Notes under the pieces: model-generated | Databases searched by the model: none | What the model was told of the DNA's origin: nothing | The model's input: the letters and a program-made list of their open reading frames with translations, nothing else | Shown: positions 1-6,047 of the stretch, one piece after another | Numbering within the stretch: the first letter of the stretch is position 1 | How the letters are laid out: every line of letters begins with the position of its first letter | DNA from: Desulfarculaceae bacterium JdFR-95 | GTDB taxonomy: Bacteria > Desulfobacterota > Desulfarculia > Desulfarculales > Desulfarculaceae | Direction: 5' to 3' | Assembly: GCA_002011835.1 (NCBI GenBank) | Contig: MTPE01000453.1 | Span: 1 to 9,590, forward strand | Length of the DNA stretch: 9,590 bases | Translations under genes and position numbers: made by a program

Positions 1-1
1 C

Positions 2-1141
2 GCGGTGGTGGAAGCCGACACCGGCGCCATCGGAGGCTCCTTCAGCCACGAGTTCATGGTCCTGGCCGACACCGGCGAGGATGCCCTGGTGAGCTGCGGC
101 TCCTGCGGGTACGCGGCCAACACCGAGAAGGCCGAGGTGGCGCCGCCAGCGGGCGAGCCCCCCGCGCCGGCGGCGGACCTGAAGCGGGTGGACACCCCGG
201 GAGTCCACACCGTGGAGGAGGTGGCCGCCTTCCTGAAGGTGCGGCCGGAGGAGGTGGCCAAGACCCTCATCTATCTGGCCGACGGTCAGCCCGTGGCGGC
301 CATGGTGCGCGGCGACCGCGAGCTGAACGAGGTGAAGCTCAAGAACCTGCTGGGCGCGGCCGAGCTGGAGCTGGCCGGCCCGGAGGTGATCCAGGAGGTC
401 ACCGGCGGGCCGCTGGGCTTCAGCGGGCCGGTGGGGCTTTCCATACCCCTGTACGTCGACGCGGAGCTGTATGCCGCCGCGTCCCTGGTGGTGGGGGCCA
501 ACCAGGCCGACGCGCACCTGGTGGGCCTGCACCTGGAACGGGACGTGCCCCAGGCGCGCAAGGCCGACCTGCGCCTCATCGCCCCGGGCGACCCCTGTCC
601 CCGCTGCGGGGGGGAGCTGACCTTCGCCCGCGGCATCGAGGTGGGCCACATCTTCCGCCTGGGCACCAAGTACAGCCAGGCCCTGGGCGCCACCTACCTG
701 GACCCCCAGGGCCAGCAGCGGCCCATCGTGATGGGCTGCTACGGCATCGGGGTCAGCCGCATCGTGGCCGCGGCCATCGAACAGGGCCACGACGACGACG
801 GCATCGTCTGGCCCATGCCCATCGCCCCCATGAGCGTGACCATCCTGCCCCTGGCCCGCGAGGGCGAGGTGTGGGACGCTGCCCAGTCCCTCTACCAGGA
901 CCTCACCGCCCGGGGCGTGGACGTGCTTCTGGACGACCGCGACCTGCGGCCGGGGGTGAAGTTCAAGGACGCCGACCTGATCGGCATACCCTTGCGGGTG
1001 GTGGTGGGTGCCCGCGGCCTGAAGGAGGGCAAGGTGGAGCTGAAGCACCGGGCCAGCGGCGAAGTGGAGATGCTGCCAGTGGACGGGGCGGCGGAGCGCC
1101 TGGCCGAGTTGGTGGCCCAGGCCGGGGGACAGGCCCTCTGA
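2..1141 (+). CDS. proS: Prolyl-tRNA synthetase, C-terminal 379 residues (5' truncated by window edge)
   Basis: Class II aminoacyl-tRNA synthetase that charges tRNA-Pro in the cytoplasm. The reading frame is open to the left edge and the first visible residues ([18 protein letters not shown]) are internal to the family, so roughly the first 190 residues, with class II motifs 1 and 2, lie outside the window. Visible in order: the end of the catalytic block with a CxxC pair (C32, C35 of the visible part); an inserted YbaK-like editing domain at about 61-185, with the lysine of KTLIY (K88) and a histidine in DAHLVGLH (H172) that match editing-site positions of E. coli ProS; a second CxxC (C199, C202); class II motif 3 GCYGIGVSR (246-254), which supplies the ATP-binding arginine; and the HGTP anticodon-binding domain from about 278 ([24 protein letters not shown]). 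The insertion domain makes this the bacterial-type ProS. It ends in TGA, and rel follows 111 bases later on the same strand. No frameshift is visible. Confidence 0.97.
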   Translation, partial: AVVEADTGAIGGSFSHEFMVLADTGEDALVSCGSCGYAANTEKAEVAPPAGEPPAPAADLKRVDTPGVHTVEEVAAFLKVRPEEVAKTLIYLADGQPVAAMVRGDRELNEVKLKNLLGAAELELAGPEVIQEVTGGPLGFSGPVGLSIPLYVDAELYAAASLVVGANQADAHLVGLHLERDVPQARKADLRLIAPGDPCPRCGGELTFARGIEVGHIFRLGTKYSQALGATYLDPQGQQRPIVMGCYGIGVSRIVAAAIEQGHDDDGIVWPMPIAPMSVTILPLAREGEVWDAAQSLYQDLTARGVDVLLDDRDLRPGVKFKDADLIGIPLRVVVGARGLKEGKVELKHRASGEVEMLPVDGAAERLAELVAQAGGQAL

Positions 1142-1203
1142 GCGCGTCGGGACACAGGGGCTCTCTTTGGGGCGTACCCGACTTCCCGGAGCCGGGGCGG
1201 ACA

Positions 1204-1228
1204 GGATACCGCGGTTACGCAGGTATCC
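1204..1228 (+). promoter_or_regulatory. Bulged hairpin in the proS-rel spacer, 24 bases before the rel start
   Basis: GGATACC (1204-1210) and GGTATCC (1222-1228) are perfect reverse complements. The stem continues inward as GCG/CGC (1211-1213 with 1218-1220) past a single bulged A at 1221, closing on the loop GTTA. This gives ten base pairs in 25 bases, in the leader of the rel gene. No T run follows, so it is not an intrinsic terminator. It could shape rel translation or mark an mRNA processing point; the function is inferred only from its position. Confidence 0.45.
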
Positions 1229-1252
1229 GTGAGCGACTAGGGTGGGACGAAC

Positions 1253-3415
1253 ATGGTCCGCATCAACGAGATAATCGAGGCGGTCAAGTCGTACCACCCC
1301 GCGGCGGACGTGACCGCCATCATGAAGGCCTACGTGTACTCGGCCAAGGTGCACGCGGGCCAGTTGCGCCGCTCCGGCGAGCCCTACCTGAGCCATCCCC
1401 TGGCCGTGGCCTCCCTGCTCACCGAGATGAACCTGGACGTGGCCAGCATCTGCGCGGCCCTGTTGCATGACGTGGTGGAGGACACCCCCGCCACCCTGGA
1501 CGACATCACCCGCCTGCTGGGGGAGGAGGTGGCCCACCTGGTGGACGGGGTGACCAAGATCAACGTGCTCACCGAGGGCACCGGCGCCCCCGACCACCGC
1601 GCCCAGGCCGACTCCCTGCGCAAGATGATCCTGGCCATGGCCCAGGACATCCGCGTGCTTTTGATCAAGCTGGCCGACCGCCTGCACAACATGCGCACCC
1701 TGGGCTACCTGCCCGAGGACAAGCAGCGCCGCATCGCCACCGAGACCCGCGACATCTACGCCCCCATGGCCCACCGCCTGGGCATCCGGCGCTGGCAGGC
1801 CGAGCTGGAGGACCTGGCCCTCTACTACCTGGAGCCCGAGATCTACCGCCGCATTCAACAGCGCGTGGCCTACCACAAGGAGGAGCTGGAGCGCTTCAAG
1901 GCCGAGGTCATGGGCCGGATAGAAAAGGCCCTGGCCGACTACGACATCTCCTGCCGCCTGGAGGGGCGGGTCAAGCACTTCGCCTCCATCTACCAGAAGA
2001 TGCTGCGCCGCAACGTGGACATCGACGACATCTACGACATCATCGCCTTCCGCGTGATCGTCAACACGGTGCGGGAGTGCTACGAGGCCCTGGGCATCAT
2101 CCACAACCTGTGGAAGCCCATCCCTGGCCGGTTCCGCGACTACATCGGCATGCCCAAGCCCAACATGTACCAGTCGCTGCACACCGCGGTGGTGGGGCCC
2201 CTGGGCCAGCGCATGGAGATCCAGATCCGCACCGAGGCCATGCACCGCGTGGCCGAGGTGGGCATCGCCGCCCACTGGCGCTACAAGGAGAACGGCGCCA
2301 CCGACCTGGCCGAACAGAAACGCTTCGAATGGCTGCGCCGCCTGCTGGAGTGGCAGCGGGAGATGGACGACCCCTCCGAGTTCATGCGTACCCTGCGCAT
2401 GGACCTCTACCCGGAGGAGATATTCGTCTTCACCCCCACGGGCGAGGTCAAGGAGTTGCCCCGCGGCTCCACCCCCATAGACTTCGCCTATGCCATCCAC
2501 ACCGAGGTGGGCCATCGCTGCGTGGGAGCCAAGGTTAACGGACGCATGGTCTCCCTGCGCACCGAACTCAAGACCGGCGACCAGGTGGAGATCATCACCC
2601 AGGCCAACCACCGGCCCTCCAAGGACTGGCTCAAGTTCGTGGCCAGCAGCCGCGCCCGCCAGAAGATCCGGGCCTACATCCGCGAGTCGGAACGCAGCCG
2701 GGCCGTGGCCCTGGGCCGCGAGCTCTTGGACCGGGAGCTGCGCAAACACAACACCACCCTGGCCGCAGTGACCAAGGAAGGCAAGCTGGAGCCGGTGGTG
2801 GCGGAGTTCTCCTTCAAGGACCCGGACCACCTGTTGGCCGCGGTGGCCTACGGCAAGATCTCCCCCCGCCAGGTGGTGCATCGCCTCCTGCCCGAGGTGG
2901 CGGCGGAGAAACGCCGCCGGCCCGGGCTATTGGAACGCACCCTCAGCCGCCGGCGCCGGCGCCAGCCCAAGGAAGGGATCAAGGTCAAGGGGGTGGAGGA
3001 CGTGATGGTGCGCTTCGCCCGCTGCTGCAACCCTCTGCCCGGAGACGCCATCACCGGCTACATCACCCGCGGCCGCGGCATCACCGTACACCGCGGCGAC
3101 TGCCCCCACCTCGACCGCGTGGACCCCGAACGCCGCGTGGAGCTGGAGTGGGACACCTCCCAGCGCCAACCCCGTCCTGCCCGCATCCAGGTGCTCAGCG
3201 CCGACCGCTCCGGCGCCCTGGCCGACATGGCCGCAGTGATGAAACAGCACGAGATCAACATCCTGGAGGCCGACGTCAAGACCAACGAAGACCAGACCGG
3301 CACCGCCACCTTCCTCATCGAGGTGACCGATACTCAGCAACTACAGCGGGTTCTGGCGGACCTGAAACGGGTCAAGGGCGTGATCGAGGTACGGCGCCTG
3401 GGCCTCAAGCCTTGA
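1253..3415 (+). CDS. rel: Bifunctional (p)ppGpp synthetase/hydrolase, RelA/SpoT family (720 aa)
   Basis: Makes and degrades the stringent-response alarmone (p)ppGpp from ATP and GTP/GDP in the cytoplasm. Domains in order: an HD hydrolase domain (about 25-175) with R40, H48, H72-D73, E76-D77 and N146 in LADRLHNMRTL, the set expected for an active manganese hydrolase; the synthetase domain (about 230-345) with PGRFRDYI, KPNMYQSLH and EIQIRT, where E323 is the catalytic glutamate; a TGS domain (about 388-448); a helical region; a zinc-finger-like module with C591-C592, H613 and C617; and a C-terminal ACT domain (about 642-716). Length is normal for long Rel enzymes. The motif that distinguishes bifunctional (RxKD) from synthetase-only (ExDD) enzymes reads RFRD at 293-296, so the charge pattern is of the bifunctional type but the lysine is replaced by arginine. 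The ATG at 1253 has a modest GGGTGGGA stretch upstream. It probably follows proS in one transcript and converges on the PEP-CTERM gene. The paralogue name (relA or spoT) cannot be settled. Confidence 0.97.
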   Translation: MVRINEIIEAVKSYHPAADVTAIMKAYVYSAKVHAGQLRRSGEPYLSHPLAVASLLTEMNLDVASICAALLHDVVEDTPATLDDITRLLGEEVAHLVDGVTKINVLTEGTGAPDHRAQADSLRKMILAMAQDIRVLLIKLADRLHNMRTLGYLPEDKQRRIATETRDIYAPMAHRLGIRRWQAELEDLALYYLEPEIYRRIQQRVAYHKEELERFKAEVMGRIEKALADYDISCRLEGRVKHFASIYQKMLRRNVDIDDIYDIIAFRVIVNTVRECYEALGIIHNLWKPIPGRFRDYIGMPKPNMYQSLHTAVVGPLGQRMEIQIRTEAMHRVAEVGIAAHWRYKENGATDLAEQKRFEWLRRLLEWQREMDDPSEFMRTLRMDLYPEEIFVFTPTGEVKELPRGSTPIDFAYAIHTEVGHRCVGAKVNGRMVSLRTELKTGDQVEIITQANHRPSKDWLKFVASSRARQKIRAYIRESERSRAVALGRELLDRELRKHNTTLAAVTKEGKLEPVVAEFSFKDPDHLLAAVAYGKISPRQVVHRLLPEVAAEKRRRPGLLERTLSRRRRRQPKEGIKVKGVEDVMVRFARCCNPLPGDAITGYITRGRGITVHRGDCPHLDRVDPERRVELEWDTSQRQPRPARIQVLSADRSGALADMAAVMKQHEINILEADVKTNEDQTGTATFLIEVTDTQQLQRVLADLKRVKGVIEVRRLGLKP

Positions 3416-3444
3416 GGATGTCTTCGTTCCTCCTGCGTGCAGCG

Positions 3445-3480
3445 AAACAAAGGGCCAGCATTCCTACCGAGTGCTGGCCC
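3445..3480 (-). terminator. Intrinsic terminator of the PEP-CTERM gene, between convergent genes
   Basis: GGGCCAGCA (3452-3460) and TGCTGGCCC (3472-3480) form a perfect 9-bp stem with an 11-base loop. Read on the minus strand the hairpin is followed directly by TTTGTTT (3445-3451), the uridine tract of an intrinsic terminator, 28 bases past the stop of the minus-strand gene. On the plus strand no T run follows, so it would stop rel transcripts poorly, if at all. Confidence 0.85.
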
Positions 3481-3507
3481 ACATGCTCGCTCCGTCGTGG
3501 TTTGGGC

Positions 3508-4251
3508 TCAGGCCGCCGCGGCCCTGCGCCGGCGCCGCCACAAGGCCCCGAACCCCAGGGCCGAACCCACCATGAGCAGGGTGCCCGGCTCGGGCGCGGC
3601 CGCCGCAGGCGAGGTGTAGGTCACCTCCAGAATGGGCCGCAGGTTGAAGCGGCGGTATTCGCTGGAGAAAACCGCAGAATAGTCCCTGCCCAGCGAAGCC
3701 AGCAGCACCCAGCCGTAGTTGTTCTGGCCGTCGGCCCAGGCCTGGAGGGAACGGGTGACGTCCACCCCATACCAGCCCGAACCCAAGGGAGTGAAGGTGG
3801 CGTCGGCCGTGGCTACGGCCTCGCTACCCAACTGCACCCCTTTGCCCATGCTATTCCAGGTGTCGCTCTCGTCCCAATAGCGGGTCATGCGGTGCAGGCT
3901 GCGTTCTTCTCGGGAGCCGTTGTAGAAGTACAGGCGCAGGGTGGCGCTCTGGATACTGCTGCCCAGGGGAATCTGGTCCGCGCCGCTGCCGAAGATGTTG
4001 TCGAAACGGATCAGGGTCTGGATCTCTCCGTAATGGCGATAATGGTGATGGTGATGATGAATAGGCCGCAGAGCCCGATTGTACTGCACCAGGTAGCGGT
4101 AGGAACCATAGCTGTGGTCTGGGTGCATGGAGGCCAGCATGGTATCGCTGATGCCGCTGCGGTAGTCAAAGGTAATAGTGTCGGCTAGCGCAACACCCGC
4201 CGCCAAAGCCAAGGTGATCGTCAAGACTATGACACCAAGGCATCGAACCAT
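3508..4251 (-). CDS. Secreted PEP-CTERM sorting-domain protein with a DNRLRE-like domain and a His6 tract (247 aa)
   Basis: Predicted exported, exosortase-processed envelope or extracellular matrix protein. The N-terminus is a classic signal peptide: MVRC, a hydrophobic core, then ALA before D24 as the likely signal peptidase I site. The mature body (about 25-213) resembles DNRLRE-type surface domains: LIRFDNI, SATLRLYFYNGS, WDESDTWNS, GWYGVDVTRSLQAWADGQNNYGWVLLAS and LRPILEVTYT appear in the expected order. The C-terminus is a textbook PEP-CTERM signal: an alanine linker, PEP at 220-222, a hydrophobic segment (TLLMVGSALGFGALW), then five arginines and alanines. Residues 65-70 are six consecutive histidines followed by YRHY. 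The ATG at 4251 was chosen over the longer open frame because of the signal peptide and the GAGGAGA ribosome site just upstream. It has its own promoter (4285-4313) and terminator. No exosortase is encoded here, so the processing enzyme must lie elsewhere. The ligand is unknown. Confidence 0.9.
   Translation of the reverse strand: MVRCLGVIVLTITLALAAGVALADTITFDYRSGISDTMLASMHPDHSYGSYRYLVQYNRALRPIHHHHHHYRHYGEIQTLIRFDNIFGSGADQIPLGSSIQSATLRLYFYNGSREERSLHRMTRYWDESDTWNSMGKGVQLGSEAVATADATFTPLGSGWYGVDVTRSLQAWADGQNNYGWVLLASLGRDYSAVFSSEYRRFNLRPILEVTYTSPAAAAPEPGTLLMVGSALGFGALWRRRRRAAAA
4042..4059 (-). other. Codons for a natural hexahistidine run (residues 65-70)
   Basis: Six consecutive His codons on the minus strand (CAT CAT CAC CAT CAC CAT), followed by Tyr-Arg-His-Tyr, lie inside the PEP-CTERM protein between the signal peptide and the main DNRLRE-like strands. 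The mixed CAT/CAC usage shows it is not a simple trinucleotide slippage tract. Metal binding is a reasonable inference but is not shown. Confidence 0.9.
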
Positions 4252-4284
4252 GATAGTCTCCTCGATAGAGTTGCCTCTGCTTAA

Positions 4285-4313
4285 ATTATAGGTATTGATG
4301 GCCTTTGCGGCAA
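4285..4313 (-). promoter_or_regulatory. Sigma-70-type promoter of the PEP-CTERM gene
   Basis: On the minus strand a perfect -10 hexamer TATAAT (4290-4285) lies 17 bases downstream of TTGCCG (4313-4308), a 4/6 match to the -35 consensus. Transcription would begin near 4278, giving a leader of about 27 bases that contains the GAGGAGA ribosome site. This spot is notably AT-rich within a GC-rich sequence. Confidence 0.7.
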
Positions 4314-4330
4314 CTGGAAGAGATTGCCGC
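4307..4330. promoter_or_regulatory. Perfect 7-bp dyad overlapping the -35 box, possible operator
   Basis: GCGGCAA (4307-4313) and TTGCCGC (4324-4330) are exact inverted copies with a 10-base spacer. One arm coincides with the -35 hexamer of the PEP-CTERM promoter. It also lies 25 bases after the cobD stop codon, but no T run follows on the minus strand, so an intrinsic terminator for cobD is less likely than an operator or a weak transcript-end hairpin. Confidence 0.4.
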
Positions 4331-4354
4331 TGGCAGGGGCAAGCTTCTGGCGAT

Positions 4355-5518
4355 TTATATAGCAAATTTCGAGCCAGTCTCCTTGTCCGCTCCCGACCCC
4401 AGGGCCGTCTCCAGGGCCGCCAACAGGCGCTTTTGTTCTTCCGGGGCGGCCACGGCCATGCGCAGGTGGTAGGGGCCGCAGCCGGCGAAGTTGGCGCAGT
4501 CGCGCACCAGGACTCCCTCCTGGAAGCAGCGGGCCGCCACCTGGGAGGCATCGGGGCCCTCGGCAGGCAGGCGCACCAGCAGGTAGTTGGCCTGGCTGGG
4601 GAAGGGCTCGAGCCCCCGTGCGCGCAGGGCCTGGGCCTGTATGTCGCGCCAGTGACGCACCACCCGCCGCGTCTGGGCGGCGTATTCTGTCTGCTCCAGG
4701 CACCAGGTGCCCGCCACCTGGGCCAGGGTGTTGACCGACCAGGGCTCACCCAGGGGCGCGAGCTGGACCGCGGTGTCGGGGTGGCAGATCAGGTAGCCCA
4801 GGCGCAGGCCGGCCAGGCAGTAGAACTTGGTCAGCGAGCGCAGCACCACCAGCCGGTCGTAGTTCATCACGGCCTTGGGTGCCCAGGCGCGGGCCGCGGC
4901 GGGGGCGAAGTCGATGAAGGCCTCGTCCACCACCAGCCAGGCACAGCGGCTGCGGGCCTGGGACAGCAGGTGCTCCAACATCGCGATGTCCACCAGCCCG
5001 CCGGAAGGGGTCAGCGGGTTGCCCAGGATCACCGCCCCGGGCTGGCGCTCCCAGAGCTGGTCCAGGTCGTGGGCCGTGGGGGCGAAGTGGTTGGCCTCGG
5101 AGAGCAGGTGGAAGTGGAAGTGGGCTCCGAACTGGGCCAGGGCGCGGGGGAACTCCATGAAGGTGGGGGCGAAGACCACGATGTCGGGCATGGTCAGCGC
5201 CCGGGCCAGCAGGCGGATCAAGGCGGTGGAGCCGTTGCCGGGCAGGATGGCCTCGGGCGGCAGGTCCAGGTGGCGGGCCAGGGCTTGGCGCAGCTCGGTG
5301 GTGTTGCGGTCGGGGTAGTGGCAGATCAGCTCCAGGGCGCGGGAGATCACCTCCCCCAGGCCGGGCGGCGGGCCCAGGGGGTTCAGGCTGGCCGACAGGT
5401 CCAGGATCTCCGACATCGGGCGGCCCAGGGCACGGGCCGCGCCCCATACGTCGCCGCCATGAGCTTGGCCCAAGGGACGCGGCAGGCCGACTTGGGGGGG
5501 GCGGCACGACTGACTCAT
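4355..5518 (-). CDS. cobD: L-threonine-O-3-phosphate decarboxylase, CobD type (387 aa)
   Basis: PLP enzyme of the fold-type I, HisC-like aminotransferase family. It decarboxylates threonine phosphate to (R)-1-aminopropan-2-yl phosphate, the linker between the corrin ring and the nucleotide loop of cobalamin. Visible features: HGGDVWGAARALG at 20-32; DLSASLNPLGPPP at 40-52; the PLP-phosphate loop PGNGSTAL (93-100); GNPLTPSG (166-173), a variant of the usual NPNNPTG; VVDEAFIDF with D198; RSLTKFYCLAGLRLGYL with Schiff-base lysine K231 and R239; WSVNTLAQVAG (260-270); and DCANFAG near the C-terminus, closely matching the CobD pattern rather than HisC. Length fits the family. The ATG at 5518 is preceded by TGAGGTG at good spacing; the open frame extends further upstream only because GC-rich sequence lacks stops. 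No other cobalamin gene is near. A terminator lies 32 bases upstream, so its own promoter is not obvious. A HisC-like activity is the main alternative. Confidence 0.92.
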   Translation of the reverse strand: MSQSCRPPQVGLPRPLGQAHGGDVWGAARALGRPMSEILDLSASLNPLGPPPGLGEVISRALELICHYPDRNTTELRQALARHLDLPPEAILPGNGSTALIRLLARALTMPDIVVFAPTFMEFPRALAQFGAHFHFHLLSEANHFAPTAHDLDQLWERQPGAVILGNPLTPSGGLVDIAMLEHLLSQARSRCAWLVVDEAFIDFAPAAARAWAPKAVMNYDRLVVLRSLTKFYCLAGLRLGYLICHPDTAVQLAPLGEPWSVNTLAQVAGTWCLEQTEYAAQTRRVVRHWRDIQAQALRARGLEPFPSQANYLLVRLPAEGPDASQVAARCFQEGVLVRDCANFAGCGPYHLRMAVAAPEEQKRLLAALETALGSGADKETGSKFAI

Positions 5519-5545
5519 AGGCACCTCAGTGGGTTGTGGGCGCAC

Positions 5546-5582
5546 AAAAGGCGAGGCCCCGGGGTTGACGGCGGGGCCTCGC
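5546..5582 (-). terminator. Strong intrinsic terminator after the glycine-zipper gene, just upstream of cobD
   Basis: GCGAGGCCCC (5551-5560) and GGGGCCTCGC (5573-5582) form a perfect 10-bp stem around a 12-base loop. On the minus strand it is followed by CTTTTG (5550-5545 region). It starts 21 bases beyond the stop codon of the lipoprotein gene and ends only about 30 bases before the cobD ATG, so it could also act as an attenuator for read-through into cobD. Confidence 0.8.
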
Positions 5583-5603
5583 GCGATGAAAACCGCCTCG
5601 TTT

Positions 5604-6023
5604 CTAAGGGCAGACCTCCCGCTCCACCACCTTGACCAGCCTGCCGTTGAGGTAGTGCTTCTCCACCACCTTGCGGCAGCCTCTGGGGGTGCGTCCGGCG
5701 GGATAGGCCTCCACGCGGCGGGTGCCGGCCTGGTTGGTGTAGGCCACGGGGCGGTTGCGGGCCGCCGCTTCCCGCGCGGCACGGTTGCTGATCTCGCCCA
5801 GGGCACCGCCCAACACCGCGCCCAGGGCACCGCCGATCACGCCGCCCCGCCAGCGGTTCTCGTCGTCCAACAGTACGCCGGCTGCAGCCCCCACCGCGGC
5901 GCCGGCGGCCGCGCCCTCATAGGCCGGGCGAGAAGGCCCCCGCGCACAGCCAGGAGCCAACACGCTCACCGTAACCATGAGAAGCAGCGCCAACAACCAT
6001 AGCAGTTTCTCGGCCCGTCTCAT
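5604..6023 (-). CDS. Glycine-zipper lipoprotein, hypothetical (139 aa)
   Basis: Small predicted envelope protein of unknown function. The N-terminus (MRR, a long Leu-rich hydrophobic stretch, then APGC with C26) looks like a lipoprotein signal peptide, although A and P before the glycine are a loose fit to the lipobox; C26 would be the lipidated residue. Residues 37-77 form a glycine zipper (EGAAAGAAVGAAAG, a short charged break, then GGVIGGALGAVLGGALG), a pattern that packs two membrane or membrane-inserting helices. The C-terminal part has two cysteines (C116, C138) flanking RKVVEKHYLNGRLVKVVEREV, a strand-turn-strand-like segment that could be closed by a disulfide. GAGGAGGAG lies just upstream of the ATG. 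It follows the response regulator by 24 bases on the same strand, so the two are very probably co-transcribed, and a terminator follows. Gly-zipper outer-membrane proteins of the SlyB/YMGG kind are the nearest analogy; a specific role is not supported. Confidence 0.85.
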   Translation of the reverse strand: MRRAEKLLWLLALLLMVTVSVLAPGCARGPSRPAYEGAAAGAAVGAAAGVLLDDENRWRGGVIGGALGAVLGGALGEISNRAAREAAARNRPVAYTNQAGTRRVEAYPAGRTPRGCRKVVEKHYLNGRLVKVVEREVCP

Positions 6024-6047
6024 CGTCTCCTCCTCTTTTGGGCTCCA

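Noticed and set aside
3148..4188. 346-codon plus-strand frame running from rel into the PEP-CTERM gene
   Set aside because: It crosses the end of rel in another frame and then reads antisense to a well-supported secreted protein; no motif is visible.
5519..5603. Cobalamin riboswitch upstream of cobD
   Set aside because: Only a CCCACTG resembling part of a B12 box is present; the 85-base gap is occupied by a terminator and cannot hold the aptamer, which would have to lie within the lipoprotein gene.
4295..5635. 446-codon plus-strand open frame antisense to cobD
   Set aside because: The translation is a Gln/Gly/Val-rich low-complexity string with no recognisable motif, and the opposite strand encodes a clear CobD with all active-site residues. 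It arises from GC-rich sequence lacking stops.
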